Origin: Pantoea sp050157905
Lineage (GTDB): Bacteria > Pseudomonadota > Gammaproteobacteria > Enterobacterales > Enterobacteriaceae
Assembly (NCBI RefSeq): GCF_050157905.1
Contig: NZ_JBKIWZ010000001.1
Location: 1,860,001-1,924,000, forward strand
Reading direction: 5' to 3'
Length of the DNA: 64,000 nucleotides
Made by a program: the position numbers and the translations under genes. The notes beneath the pieces were generated by a model that was not told the origin of the DNA, did no database searches, and worked only from the letters and a program-made list of their open reading frames with translations. Positions 36,083-45,592 of this stretch are shown piece after piece. The number at the start of each line of letters is the position of its first letter. Within the stretch, counting starts at the first letter, position 1.

Positions 36083-36111
36083 TTAGTATTGATGCCGGAC
36101 AGGCAGCGCAA
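36083..36111 (-). promoter_or_regulatory. predicted sigma70 promoter of the ams operon
   Basis: Minus-strand TTGCGC (36106-36111) and TACTAA (36083-36088) are separated by exactly 17 bp. The -35 box begins 5 bp downstream of the RcsAB box, an arrangement that suits activation by direct contact. The predicted transcript would start near 36076 and have a leader of roughly 490 nt that contains the ops element. Confidence 0.65.
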
Positions 36112-36116
36112 TCCTT

Positions 36117-36131
36117 TGCGCATAATTCGGA
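36117..36131 (-). promoter_or_regulatory. RcsAB box upstream of amsG
   Basis: On the minus strand the 15-mer TCCGAATTATGCGCA matches the RcsAB consensus TRVGAAWAWTSYGYR at 13 of 15 positions; mismatches are at positions 2 and 8. It lies 529-543 bp upstream of the amsG start codon, essentially where RcsA/RcsB bind upstream of amsG in E. amylovora. This indicates control of EPS by the Rcs phosphorelay. Confidence 0.75.
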
Positions 36132-36385
36132 TTAATGCCATACACGCGTTAAGATAAATCGCATAAGCCCGGCAGGTGAATATCCTCTTTACCGGACAAT
36201 ATGCCTCACTCTTTTCCCGGTTCTCCTCTGCGGAATTAATCAAAAGCCTGCACACGCATGTTCATGTTTTGCACAATTCAGTGGCCCGGATGACGCCCCC
36301 GCTCCCTGCCCTGCCATTTGTACCTGGCCAGGCACTCCACTATCATCAGAGAAAACGCAATTTAAGACATTCAGGTGAATAAGAG

Positions 36386-37957
36386 ATGCTGGAGGTAATT
36401 GCCGATCCCTCGGTATGGGCAGGATTAGTAACGCTAATCGTTCTGGAACTGGTTTTAGGCATCGACAATCTGATTTTCATCGCCATCCTGGTAGAAAAGC
36501 TGCCAGGGCCCCTTCGCGACCGCGCGCGCGTTATTGGATTGCTGCTGGCATTAGTATGCCGGCTTCTGCTGCTCGCTTCGCTTTCCTGGCTGGTTACGCT
36601 CAAAACGCCCTGGATTACTCTGGCCGATCACCCCTTCAGCGCGCGCGATCTTCTGCTGCTGTCTGGCGGGATTTTCCTGCTATTTAAAGCCACTACAGAG
36701 TTAAATACGCGCCTTGAGGGACATGATGAGGCCGCCGGTCAACAAAAAGGCGGCGCTAAATTCTGGCCAGTGGTGGCGCAAATAGTGGTGCTGGATGCCA
36801 TCTTCTCGCTGGATGCGGTGATCACGGCCGTGGGAATGGTCAATGATCTGCCGGTCATGATGACAGCGGTGACAATCGCCATTCTGCTGATGCTGCTCGC
36901 CAGCAAACCTTTAACCCGCTTTGTGAATAGCCATCCCACTATCGTCATCCTCTGCCTGAGCTTTTTGCTGATGATTGGCTTCAGCCTGGTGGCGGAAGGG
37001 TTTGGCTTTGTAATTCCCAAAGGTTATCTCTACGCCGCTATCGGTTTCTCGGTCATTATTGAGGCACTGAACCAGCTGGCTCACTTTAATCGCCGGCGGG
37101 TACTGTCAGCGGGTCGTCCGCTACGGCAGCGGACGGCGGAAGCGGTACTGCGGATGCTGCGCGGCGCCGCAGAACCGGCAGAGCTGGATGCGGGCACCTC
37201 ATCGCTGATTGCTGACAGCGATGCCAGCATGCTGTTCAACCGGCAGGAGCGGGTAATGATTGCCCGGGTACTGGGTATGGGTCAGCGTCATGTCAACAGC
37301 ATCATGACGTCGCGTCACGATGTGGAGCACATCGACCTTAGTGAGGACCCGGCAGAAATTCTGGCCCGGCTGGACCGTAATCAGCATACGCGCATCCTGA
37401 TCACCGATAACTCCAGCGAACCGCTGGGCGTGGTCCACGTTATCGATCTGCTGCACCAGTCGCTGCACCATCATTCGCTTGATTTGCGTGCCCTTATCCG
37501 GCAGCCGCTGGTCTTTCCAGAGCGACTGACGGTGCTGCAGGCGCTGGAGGAGTTTCGCCAGGCGCAGACGCATTTTGCGTTCGTCGTCGATGAGTTTGGT
37601 TCCGTCGAAGGCGTCGTGACCCTGAGCGATGTGATGGAGACAATCGCTGGCAATCTGCCGAATGAGGCGGGTGAAACGGATGCCCGTTACGATATTCAGA
37701 TTCAGGGCGAAGGCCACTGGATTGCCAATGGCCACATGCCGCTGGAAGATCTGGCGCACTATGTGAAATTACCGCTGGATGCGCAGCGCGACTACCACAC
37801 GCTGGCCGGCCTGCTCATGGACAGACTGCAGCATATCCCGCAGGAGGGCGAGGTGCTGCAGCTGGAGGGCTATCAACTGCGCACCCTGCAGGTCGAAAAT
37901 CACCGGGTGCAGAAGGTTGAAATCCGGTTGCAGCCCGATATGGAGTACGATACCTGA
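36386..37957 (+). CDS. yegH: TerC-family membrane protein with CBS and CorC domains (YegH)
   Basis: 523 residues, close to E. coli YegH. N-terminal TerC-like membrane part (about 1-235) with LELVLGIDNLIFIAIL and the paired acidic motif VVLDAIFSLDAVITAVGM. It is followed by two CBS domains (about 295-415; RNQHTRILITDNSSEPLGVV and FAFVVDEFGSVEGVVTLSDV) and a C-terminal CorC/HlyC transporter-associated domain. Such proteins are thought to move or protect against metal ions; the substrate is not known. Located beside the EPS locus, as yegH is beside wza in E. coli. ATG at 36386 with a modest AGGTG. It converges with asmA across a 25-bp gap containing a small GC stem (37964-37980). Confidence 0.9.
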   Translation: MLEVIADPSVWAGLVTLIVLELVLGIDNLIFIAILVEKLPGPLRDRARVIGLLLALVCRLLLLASLSWLVTLKTPWITLADHPFSARDLLLLSGGIFLLFKATTELNTRLEGHDEAAGQQKGGAKFWPVVAQIVVLDAIFSLDAVITAVGMVNDLPVMMTAVTIAILLMLLASKPLTRFVNSHPTIVILCLSFLLMIGFSLVAEGFGFVIPKGYLYAAIGFSVIIEALNQLAHFNRRRVLSAGRPLRQRTAEAVLRMLRGAAEPAELDAGTSSLIADSDASMLFNRQERVMIARVLGMGQRHVNSIMTSRHDVEHIDLSEDPAEILARLDRNQHTRILITDNSSEPLGVVHVIDLLHQSLHHHSLDLRALIRQPLVFPERLTVLQALEEFRQAQTHFAFVVDEFGSVEGVVTLSDVMETIAGNLPNEAGETDARYDIQIQGEGHWIANGHMPLEDLAHYVKLPLDAQRDYHTLAGLLMDRLQHIPQEGEVLQLEGYQLRTLQVENHRVQKVEIRLQPDMEYDT

Positions 37958-37982
37958 GCCGCTGCGCCCGGCGCGGGCGCGC

Positions 37983-39803
37983 TTATTTCTTCAGATTTGG
38001 TTTGTTGCCTTCTTCTTTCTGGCGATCGATCCACTGATTCAGCCGTGTTCTGGCCTCACTCTGCAGGCGGTCGCGCAGCACATCATCCACCGGTAGCGAA
38101 TATTGCAGGCTGTTCCAGTCACCGTAAATGCGCAGCGGAACCGGTTGGTCGGCGAGTGCTTTCACCAGTGCCTCCGTGCCACGCCAGCCGCTGAGTTTCA
38201 GCCCCAGCGTGACATCCAGCTGCTGTTGCGCCAGGTCAACTTTACCGGCGCCCTGCAGGCCCAGATTATGGCCGTTGCCATTGATATCGCTGAAGCTGAG
38301 CACGCCTTTATTCAGCGTCGCCTGACCGCTAATCGACTCAATGCCCTCATCTGCCGCATCATCAGCATCTTCACGGCTGACTTTATCGCTCACGCGCGCC
38401 ACAGCACGTTGCACCATCTGCTGCACATTAAGCTGCGCCAGCTTCAGATTGCTGGCACTCAGGGTCGCGCTGCCCTGCCAGCGACGTTTAGCTGCTTCAA
38501 CGCTCAGCGTGTCGCCTGCCAGGTCGCCGTCGAGACTCAGATTACCCTGCAGGCTTTCCGGCAGATCAAAGGCTTTAAGCAGAGGCTGAATGGCAATCAG
38601 CCGGAGCTGCGGTTTCAGCATCACCTGCGTTTCTGGTTGACGGATATCGATGCGACCGGGAACGGAGAAGCTGCCATTGCCCAGCTTGCCGCTGAGGGTA
38701 CGGAGCGTCATCAGCCCATGCTGATTGCTGGCGTCAAGCGTCAGACCGGTCAGAGTGAGACCGCGCCAGATTACGCTGTCCGCGTGCAGTTTCAGCGCGA
38801 GATCAATGTCGTTCAGCGGAGAGTCGGCGTTAGTGCGTTCGCGCGGTGCCGCGATCACCGGTGAACGGGCTACTGTCGCGTGCTGAGTCCCTTGCGTTTC
38901 AGACGCGGGCGCGCTGGTCAGTAAGCTGTCAACATTAAGCGTGCTGGCTTTCAGATCCAGCGCCAGCTGCTGTGGCGGTGTAAGACGGCCACTGCCCTGA
39001 CCGGTCAGTGTCGTGTCATTGGCGGTGAGCTGAAGATTGCTGAAAGCAAACCGCTGGCGGTCACCGTTCCACTCGCCCTGTAAACTTAGTGAACCTTTAA
39101 TGCCCTGAGCCGGAATATCCGCCCCGGACAGAGTGTAATCCAGCTGCTGTAACTGGCCACGAAGACGATGAGGATATTGTGAGGCATCAAGCTGACCTTT
39201 CAGGGACAGGGCCACATTGCGCTGGTTGCGCATCAGGCTGGTGTTTAGCACCAGCGTTGCCTGGTTGCTGGCATCCTGATCCATGATGATGTTGAGATCG
39301 CGGAAATTGTACTCATCGCCACCTGGCTGCTGCCAGATAAGCAGACTGTCAGCGACCCGCAGCTTTGCGATATCAAATGACCAGCCACTGGCGGATGACG
39401 CTGGCTCCGCATCACGCGGTCCCTGCGGCGCATTTTTTGCGGGCTGCGGGCTGCTGTCGGGGGTAACTCGCACGATAGCATTTTTCAGCATGACCTGACT
39501 GACGCTGAGCTGATGAGAAAGCAGCGGCCAGAGATTGACATCCAGCCGCATGTTTTCTGCCGACACCAGGGGCTGACTGGCCCCTGGCGCGGTCAGGCTC
39601 ATCCGGCCAGCGAGGATGCTAAGCTGAGGCCAGACGTGCCAGCGCAGATCGCTGCTGACCTCCAGCCGATAACCACTGCGTTGTTCAACCTGTTGCACCA
39701 TATAGGCACGAAAGTCGTTGGGATTGACCAGCAGCACCAGCGCGCTCATTCCCGATACGACCACCACTAACAGGATGGCCAGCGTGGTTATCACTCTTTT
39801 CAT
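37983..39803 (-). CDS. asmA: AsmA family outer-membrane assembly protein
   Basis: 606 residues, near the 617 of E. coli AsmA. One N-terminal membrane anchor (ITTLAILLVVVVSGMSALVLLV), then a long periplasmic part made of AsmA repeats (YRLEVSSDLRWHVWPQLSIL; MLKPQLRLIAIQPLLKAF). The protein belongs to the AsmA/TamB-like family proposed to bridge the periplasm for lipid transport, and in E. coli it affects outer-membrane composition. ATG at 39803. It lies 12 bp downstream of dcd, so udk-dcd-asmA probably form one transcript, as in E. coli. Confidence 0.95.
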   Translation of the reverse strand: MKRVITTLAILLVVVVSGMSALVLLVNPNDFRAYMVQQVEQRSGYRLEVSSDLRWHVWPQLSILAGRMSLTAPGASQPLVSAENMRLDVNLWPLLSHQLSVSQVMLKNAIVRVTPDSSPQPAKNAPQGPRDAEPASSASGWSFDIAKLRVADSLLIWQQPGGDEYNFRDLNIIMDQDASNQATLVLNTSLMRNQRNVALSLKGQLDASQYPHRLRGQLQQLDYTLSGADIPAQGIKGSLSLQGEWNGDRQRFAFSNLQLTANDTTLTGQGSGRLTPPQQLALDLKASTLNVDSLLTSAPASETQGTQHATVARSPVIAAPRERTNADSPLNDIDLALKLHADSVIWRGLTLTGLTLDASNQHGLMTLRTLSGKLGNGSFSVPGRIDIRQPETQVMLKPQLRLIAIQPLLKAFDLPESLQGNLSLDGDLAGDTLSVEAAKRRWQGSATLSASNLKLAQLNVQQMVQRAVARVSDKVSREDADDAADEGIESISGQATLNKGVLSFSDINGNGHNLGLQGAGKVDLAQQQLDVTLGLKLSGWRGTEALVKALADQPVPLRIYGDWNSLQYSLPVDDVLRDRLQSEARTRLNQWIDRQKEEGNKPNLKK

Positions 39804-39815
39804 GACATCCTCAGA

Positions 39816-40397
39816 TCAATCTTTGTCGATGCGGCTGGCATCTGCACCCTGCTGACCGCGATATTTCGCATCTTCACGGCGGTTGTAAGGGCGTGCAGCC
39901 GGGCCGGAAAGCGGTTCAAAACTCAGCGCGCCGATTAACATGCCGGGACGCAGTGCCAGCGGCAGTTTACCGGAATTATAGAATTCCAGCACAATACGTC
40001 CCTGCCAGCCCGGATCGATGCGGTGAGCCGTGACATGCACCATCAGGCCCAGACGCGCCAGCGACGAGCGCCCATCCAGCCAGCCAACCAGGTCGTCCGG
40101 CAGGGTCACCGACTCCAGCGTCACCGCCAGCGCCAGCTCGCCCGGATGCAGAAAGAAAGCTTCGCCTTCAGCCAGCACGATCTCATCGCTCATCACCCGG
40201 TCCAGGGCGGCGCTGACTTCCTGCTTCGGGCCGCTCAGGTCAATAAAGGCCGCGGTGTGTCCGCTGAACGTACGAAACTGATTACCCAGTCGCACGTCAA
40301 CCGTGGCGCCATTAATGCGTTCGACCGGTGGGCGTGGCTCAATGGCCAGTTTGCCACTATCCAGCCAGGCTTCAATATCGCGATCGCATAATCTCAT
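39816..40397 (-). CDS. dcd: dCTP deaminase
   Basis: Homotrimeric cytosolic enzyme that deaminates dCTP to dUTP, the main route to dTMP in enterobacteria. From the ATG at 40397 it is 193 residues, identical in length to E. coli Dcd. MRLCDRDIEAWLD is the family N-terminus, GRSSLARLGL is the nucleotide-binding segment, and RIDPGWQGRIVLEFYN carries the catalytic glutamate. A longer frame from 40427 is rejected because the ATG at 40397 has GGAG upstream. Confidence 0.97.
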   Translation of the reverse strand: MRLCDRDIEAWLDSGKLAIEPRPPVERINGATVDVRLGNQFRTFSGHTAAFIDLSGPKQEVSAALDRVMSDEIVLAEGEAFFLHPGELALAVTLESVTLPDDLVGWLDGRSSLARLGLMVHVTAHRIDPGWQGRIVLEFYNSGKLPLALRPGMLIGALSFEPLSGPAARPYNRREDAKYRGQQGADASRIDKD

Positions 40398-40457
40398 TGC
40401 GGTAACTCCATGACAAAAGTGTAGCAAACCGGCGTGCCTGCCTGCCGCCGGTCTGCG

Positions 40458-40477
40458 CCACGTCCTGCCGGACGTGG
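40458..40477 (-). repeat. 8-bp intercistronic stem-loop between udk and dcd
   Basis: CCACGTCC (40458-40465) and GGACGTGG (40470-40477) form a perfect stem with a TGCC loop, one base past the udk stop. There is no T-tract, so it is more likely a stability or processing element than a terminator. Confidence 0.5.
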
Positions 40478-40478
40478 G

Positions 40479-41120
40479 TTATTCAAAGAACTGATTGATT
40501 TTCGCCTTAAGGATATCAATGGCGATTCGGTTTTTGCCCCCGCGCGGCACGATGATATCGGCGTACTGCTTTGACGGCTCGATAAACTGCAGGAACATCG
40601 GACGGACCGTCTTCTGATACTGACTCATTACCGAATCCATTGAACGTCCGCGCTCATTGACGTCGCGTTTCATGCGGCGCATCAGACAGATGTCGAGCGG
40701 TGTGTCTACGAAGATAGAAAAGTTGAGTTCCTGACGCAGACGGGCGTCGGTGAGCAGCAGAATGCCTTCAAGAATAATCACCTTTTTAGCTTTCAGATGC
40801 TGGGTCTGCTGCGTGCGCGTGTGTTCAACATAGCTGTAGACCGGCAGTTCGATATCCTGACCGGCTTTCACCGCCTGCAGATGCTGCAGTAATAAATCAT
40901 GATCCATCGCGCTCGGATGGTCATAGTTGGTTTTAACCCTCTCTTCCATGGTGAGGTGACTTTGATCTCTGTAATAAGCATCTTCCGGGATTACCCCGAT
41001 ATGCTCGTCACCTACCTGATCACGGATTTCACGATAGAGCGTGCTGGCAATTAAACTTTTACCGGATGCGGAAGCGCCGGCAATGCCTACAATCACGCAC
41101 TGATGAGACTTGTCAGTCAT
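40479..41120 (-). CDS. udk: uridine kinase
   Basis: Cytosolic salvage enzyme that phosphorylates uridine and cytidine with GTP or ATP. 213 residues, the E. coli Udk length. The P-loop GASASGKS is at residues 15-22, the DHPSAMDHDLL substrate segment is near 68-78, and the RRMKRDVNERGR lid region follows. ATG at 41120. It heads the udk-dcd-asmA group. The 283-bp gap to the next gene (41121-41403) shows no further coding signal. Confidence 0.97.
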   Translation of the reverse strand: MTDKSHQCVIVGIAGASASGKSLIASTLYREIRDQVGDEHIGVIPEDAYYRDQSHLTMEERVKTNYDHPSAMDHDLLLQHLQAVKAGQDIELPVYSYVEHTRTQQTQHLKAKKVIILEGILLLTDARLRQELNFSIFVDTPLDICLMRRMKRDVNERGRSMDSVMSQYQKTVRPMFLQFIEPSKQYADIIVPRGGKNRIAIDILKAKINQFFE

Positions 41121-41403
41121 ACTTTTTTAAGACCTGATAACTGGAGCCTGCCACTGGACACACATAACGCGGGCAGCGGACGGGCCGAAATGGAGAGGGT
41201 GTGTTCGCGCTAAGTATAGGGATTTCGGCCTTTTGATGCCAGAGAAATGGCGCTGGCGACTTTTCAGACTTTCCCCTTTGGACGCCACTCATTTCACCGA
41301 TAAACTATTGTCACAGCCAATCATAACTAAAATGGCCCGGATGCGTGCTGGTCAGATCGCGCGCGGGGCTGACATAACGACCCGACTATGCATCAGGAGT
41401 AGT

Positions 41404-42018
41404 ATGCACTGGAAGACTTTGACCTATTTTGGCGACAGCATGCTGTTGATCCCGACAGCCGTGATTATTGCGCTGATTCTGCCGTGGAAAAGTGACAACC
41501 GCCTTACTGTCCTCTACTGGCTTGTAGCATTCGGGCTGGCCGGACTCATGGTCAGTATTTCGAAAATTCTGTTTCTGGGATTTGGCATCGGCAGCGCCCG
41601 TTTTAATTTCACCGGCTTTAGTGGTCACAGCGCGATGTCCGCGACGCTGTGGCCGGTAATGCTGTGGCTGATCTCCGGGCGTTGGTCGCTACCCGCTCGC
41701 GCGCTGGCGATTGCTGTCGGCTATCTGATCCCGCTGATGGTGGGATTCTCCCGCCTCGTGATCCATGCACATTCCAGGAGCGAGGTCGCCACCGGTCTGC
41801 TGCTGGGCTTCACGCTAAGCACCGCGTTTCTGATCTCGCAGCGACGCACCACGCTTAAAGGCTTTAGCTGGCCGCAGGTCGGTGCCGCGCTGGTCGTGCC
41901 ATTTATACTGATGGGTCACGGCCGCGTTGCTACCACGCAGCAGTTTCTGGAGCGGTTATCTGCCAGCCTCGCAGGCATGGAAAAACCTTATACCCGGGCC
42001 GATCTTTTTCGCCAGTAA
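41404..42018 (+). CDS. PAP2-like membrane phosphatase
   Basis: 204 residues from the ATG at 41404, which has CAGGAG seven bases upstream. The frame is open from 41233, but the upstream part has no ribosome binding site and an unlikely composition. About five or six membrane segments. PAP2 motif 2 is present as GFSGHSAM, and motif 3 as SRLVIHAHSRSE (SRX5H, with Glu in place of the usual Asp). Motif 1 (KX6RP) is not recognisable. Members of the family remove phosphate from lipid or undecaprenyl pyrophosphates; with a missing motif the activity is uncertain. It lies between udk and yegE, a place where E. coli has no such gene. Confidence 0.8.
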   Translation: MHWKTLTYFGDSMLLIPTAVIIALILPWKSDNRLTVLYWLVAFGLAGLMVSISKILFLGFGIGSARFNFTGFSGHSAMSATLWPVMLWLISGRWSLPARALAIAVGYLIPLMVGFSRLVIHAHSRSEVATGLLLGFTLSTAFLISQRRTTLKGFSWPQVGAALVVPFILMGHGRVATTQQFLERLSASLAGMEKPYTRADLFRQ

Positions 42019-42181
42019 TCAATAAGCTGACCCGTCAGTGCTGCCTGCCCGTCAATTCGCCGAATAACGGGCAAATTTGATTTCACCCCTTTTTTCTTTG
42101 CCGAATGTGCTAGCATGCAGTCAGAGAATGACTGGTGCCTGATTCGCCGTTGCGGAGCCCTGCACCCTGCCGGAAGCCCGC

Positions 42182-45100
42182 ATGACGACAGAGATTTTAT
42201 CCCCGCAGAACAACACGCCCAATCGCTGGTTCCAGGCGCTGATCCTGGGCGGGGTTCTGTTTTTTCTGACGCTGTTCTGCCTGGAACTGATCGTGGTCAG
42301 CGGAAGGATTTCCCCGCTCTGGTTCCCGACCACGCTGATGACCGTGGTGGTATTTCGCTGTCCGACGCGTCAGCTGCCTTTGCTGCTGACGGCCTGCGTG
42401 CTGGGCACCGCCAGCGCTAACGCTTTGGTAATTGGTCCCGCCTTATCTAATCTTAAATTTGCGCTGCTCAACCTGATTCAGGCCGGGGTCGGCGGTATGC
42501 TGCTGCGCACCCTGCTGGACCGGCGCGCACCACTGAATTCGCTGAGTGACTGGGCACGACTGGTGCTGTCGGTCGGCATTCTGACGCCGGTCCTGGGCGG
42601 CCTGCTGGCGATCTGGACGCTTCAGGTCAGCGACCAGGCGTTGTACCCCTTCTTTTATACCTGGGTGATATCCGAAATCATTGGCATGCTGGTGCTGGGT
42701 CCGATGCTGCTGCTGCTGCCCTGGCCTCTGCGTCGTGCGCAGTTTCGCGATCTGCGTCTGACCGAACTCGCCCTGACGCTGCTGCTCACCCTGGGCGCCA
42801 GTTACCTGTCACTGCGTTTTCTGCCGTGGCCCTTTACCTTTATTGTAGTGATTCTGTTCTGGTGCGCCGTGCGTCTGCCTAAGCTGCAGGCGTTTATCCT
42901 GTTCTTCCTGAACGCCAGTTTTATCTCGATGCTGCTGGCGTTGGATCTGGTCAGCGTGGTTAATAACAACAGCGCGCTGGGCCCGGTCTCCAGCTGGCTG
43001 CCCTTTCTGCTGGTGCTGGTCCCCAGCCACATCATGTCGCTGGTAATGGATGCTTTCCGGCGCGAAAAACTGCATATCACCGACAGTGAAACCCGCTTCC
43101 GCCATGCCATGGAGTACTCGGCTATCGGTATGGCGCTGGTCGCCCCACAGGGTAACTGGCTGCAGGTAAACCGCTCACTTTGTCAGATCCTCGGCTATCC
43201 GGCTGCAGAGCTGAAGCGGCTGACCTTTCAGCAGATTACCCATCCCGACGATCTCTCTCTGGATATGCAGCATGTGACCCAACTGCTGGACGGTGACATC
43301 GACACCTATACCTTTGAAAAACGCTATTTCCGCAAAGATGGCGAAATCGTCTGGGCGCGTCTGACGGTATCGCTGGTGCGTGACAGCAGCTACGCTCCGC
43401 TCTACTTTATTGCGCAGATTATCGATATCTCCGAGCTGAAGCAGAGTGAACAGGTCAACCGGCGGCTTATGGAGCGCATTACGCTGGCTAACGAGGCGGG
43501 GGGCATCGGCGTCTGGGAGTGGAATCTGCTGACCGGCGAGATGCTGTGGGATAAACGCATGTATGCGCTGTTTGGCCTGGCCCCCCATGAGTCACCCAGC
43601 TATGACCTCTGGATCCATCTGCTGCATTCCGCCGACCGCGAGTATGCGGCGCTGACGGTGCAGCAGGCTATTGAGATGCGTAGCGCCTTTCACATGGAAT
43701 ATCGTGTGGTCAACAGTCAGGGTCAGCGCTGGGTGCGTACTCAGGCTAACCGGCTGCTGAGCAAAGAAGGACGTATCGAGCGGATGCTGGGTATCTGTCA
43801 GGACATCACGCCGCTGCGCAATCTGAATGAGGCCCTGTTCCAGGAGAAAGAGCGCATGGCCATCACGCTGGATTCGATCGGCGAGGCGGTGATCAGCACC
43901 GACAAAGAGATGTGCGTCGCCTTTATGAACCCAATCGCAGAGAAGATGAGTGGCTGGTCGCAGGAGCAGGCCACCGGTCAACCGCTGAACAAGGTGCTGC
44001 ACATCACTCAGGGCCGCAACGGCCCCGAGATCGAAAACCTGCTGCTGTGCCAGCTGCCACCGGAAAAGATCACACCTGATTTCGCGGAAGACCTGATACT
44101 GCATGCCCCGGACGGTAGCCATATCGATATTCACTACAGCATTACTCCGCTGCGTTCAGAAGCGGGTCTGGAACAGGGCGCCGTGATGGTCATTCAGGAT
44201 GTCAGTGAGTCACGTAAGCTGATGAAGCGGCTGAGCTACAGCGCGTTGCATGACACCCTGACCAGTTTGCCCAACCGCGCCAGCTTCGAACTGCAGCTTA
44301 AACGTCTGCTGTTTGATGCCGCAGAACATCGTCATCGTCATGTGCTGGTCTTTATCGATCTGGACAAGTTCAAGGCGGTGAACGACAGCGCCGGACATGC
44401 CGCCGGAGATGCGCTCCTGCGCGAACTCTCAGAGCTGATGCAGCACCATCTCCGCAGCAGCGACTTCCTGGCACGACTGGGCGGCGATGAGTTTGCTCTG
44501 CTGATGCCCGACTGCGAAGTCGCGCAGGCGCATGACGTCGTGCAGCGTATCGTTGCCGCGGTCAATGATTACCGCTTCCAGTGGCTCGGTCGTCTCTATC
44601 GGGTCGGTGCCAGCGCCGGGGTGACACAGATCTCCGCCGAAAACTGTCAGAGCAGCGACGTGCTATCGCAGGCGGATATCGCCTGTTACAACGCCAAACG
44701 CAGCGGGCGCGGACGGCTGATGATCTATGAACAGCATCGCCTGCCGCTGCCGGGTCAACATCAGGGGCTGGATGCCGGGATGATCGATGCCCTGCAGATT
44801 GAACTGCCCGCCTGGGCCGCTGCGCCGCCGAAAACGCCGCAGGCGGCCTTTATCTGGCTGCTGGATGTCCAGCTGTTAACGGCTGATGGGTTGCTGATGG
44901 ATGAGGCACTGCTGCGCAGTAACCTCACCGATGAGTCGCTGCGTCGCCGGCTGGATAACAACATTCTGGCCGCATTTTTCCGTCATGATGTGCAGGCGCT
45001 GAGTCACAAAGGTATCCCGGTCATCCTGCCGCTGAATGCGCAGATACTGAGTGATGCCGCTTTCGTGCAACAGCTCTGTCAGCGTTTTGTCGCCGCCGGA

Positions 45101-45517
45101 CTGGCCGACAGCCGCAGCGGTTTTGCTTTCCCGGCGGCGAGCGTCATCGGTAAAGGCGACCAGGTGTATGCAGCGCTGCGGCAACTGCGGCAGTGCGGCT
45201 GCCATATCGCCCTGCAGCAGTTTGGCCGCAATCTGGATGCCTTTAACCTGTTGAGTGATGATGTGGTCGATTATCTGGTGCTGGCGCCTGATCTGGTGGC
45301 GAACGTACACACCAATCTGATGGATGAGATGCTGCTGACCATTATTCAGGGCCAGGCATCTCAGCGGCATATTTCGGTGCTGGCCGGTCCGGTTTCGGTG
45401 CCGGCCATGCTGAATACCCTGGCAACGCTGAACGTGGATGGCGTCTGGGGCAGTGCTGTCGCCGAGCGTCAGCCGTTGCATTCGCTGGCCGAAGATCGCA
45501 TCTTCGCTATCCGCTGA
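42182..45517 (+). CDS. yegE: diguanylate cyclase YegE (DgcE) with MASE1, PAS and degenerate EAL domains
   Basis: 1111-residue inner-membrane signalling protein that makes cyclic di-GMP. Order: MASE1 membrane sensor (about 1-290), three PAS/PAC domains (about 305-670; for example GYPAAELKRLTFQQITHPDDL), then a GGDEF domain with the intact catalytic motif LGGDEF near residue 767. The C-terminal EAL-like domain (about 860-1105) lacks the EAL signature, and the usual DDFGTG position reads QQFGRN, so it cannot be an active phosphodiesterase. E. coli DgcE has the same layout and feeds the curli and cellulose cascade. ATG at 42182 with GGAAG upstream. Confidence 0.95.
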   Translation: MTTEILSPQNNTPNRWFQALILGGVLFFLTLFCLELIVVSGRISPLWFPTTLMTVVVFRCPTRQLPLLLTACVLGTASANALVIGPALSNLKFALLNLIQAGVGGMLLRTLLDRRAPLNSLSDWARLVLSVGILTPVLGGLLAIWTLQVSDQALYPFFYTWVISEIIGMLVLGPMLLLLPWPLRRAQFRDLRLTELALTLLLTLGASYLSLRFLPWPFTFIVVILFWCAVRLPKLQAFILFFLNASFISMLLALDLVSVVNNNSALGPVSSWLPFLLVLVPSHIMSLVMDAFRREKLHITDSETRFRHAMEYSAIGMALVAPQGNWLQVNRSLCQILGYPAAELKRLTFQQITHPDDLSLDMQHVTQLLDGDIDTYTFEKRYFRKDGEIVWARLTVSLVRDSSYAPLYFIAQIIDISELKQSEQVNRRLMERITLANEAGGIGVWEWNLLTGEMLWDKRMYALFGLAPHESPSYDLWIHLLHSADREYAALTVQQAIEMRSAFHMEYRVVNSQGQRWVRTQANRLLSKEGRIERMLGICQDITPLRNLNEALFQEKERMAITLDSIGEAVISTDKEMCVAFMNPIAEKMSGWSQEQATGQPLNKVLHITQGRNGPEIENLLLCQLPPEKITPDFAEDLILHAPDGSHIDIHYSITPLRSEAGLEQGAVMVIQDVSESRKLMKRLSYSALHDTLTSLPNRASFELQLKRLLFDAAEHRHRHVLVFIDLDKFKAVNDSAGHAAGDALLRELSELMQHHLRSSDFLARLGGDEFALLMPDCEVAQAHDVVQRIVAAVNDYRFQWLGRLYRVGASAGVTQISAENCQSSDVLSQADIACYNAKRSGRGRLMIYEQHRLPLPGQHQGLDAGMIDALQIELPAWAAAPPKTPQAAFIWLLDVQLLTADGLLMDEALLRSNLTDESLRRRLDNNILAAFFRHDVQALSHKGIPVILPLNAQILSDAAFVQQLCQRFVAAGLADSRSGFAFPAASVIGKGDQVYAALRQLRQCGCHIALQQFGRNLDAFNLLSDDVVDYLVLAPDLVANVHTNLMDEMLLTIIQGQASQRHISVLAGPVSVPAMLNTLATLNVDGVWGSAVAERQPLHSLAEDRIFAIR

Positions 45518-45592
45518 TTCCCGCGCGGGCCGCTTGCCACCCCGCCCGAGCTGCGCTAAAGTCGCCCCTTTTTTTCCGGCATGGGGGCGAAA

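Larger units (their letters stand above)
35589..36385. other. 797-bp divergent intergenic region between amsG and yegH
   Basis: This gene-free segment holds the ams regulatory region on the minus strand: the RcsAB box, a promoter and JUMPstart/ops, each listed separately. It also has a short palindrome (GCTTGT-TT-ACAAGC, 36023-36036) within the transcribed leader. The right part (36150-36385) should carry the yegH promoter, but I could not pick a convincing pair of boxes. Short open frames here (for example 36073-36255 minus) have no ribosome binding site and no recognisable product. Confidence 0.7.

Noticed and set aside
41233..41403. 57-codon N-terminal extension of the PAP2-like protein
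   Set aside because: No ribosome binding site at 41233 and an Arg-rich sequence unlike the family, while the ATG at 41404 has CAGGAG at good spacing.
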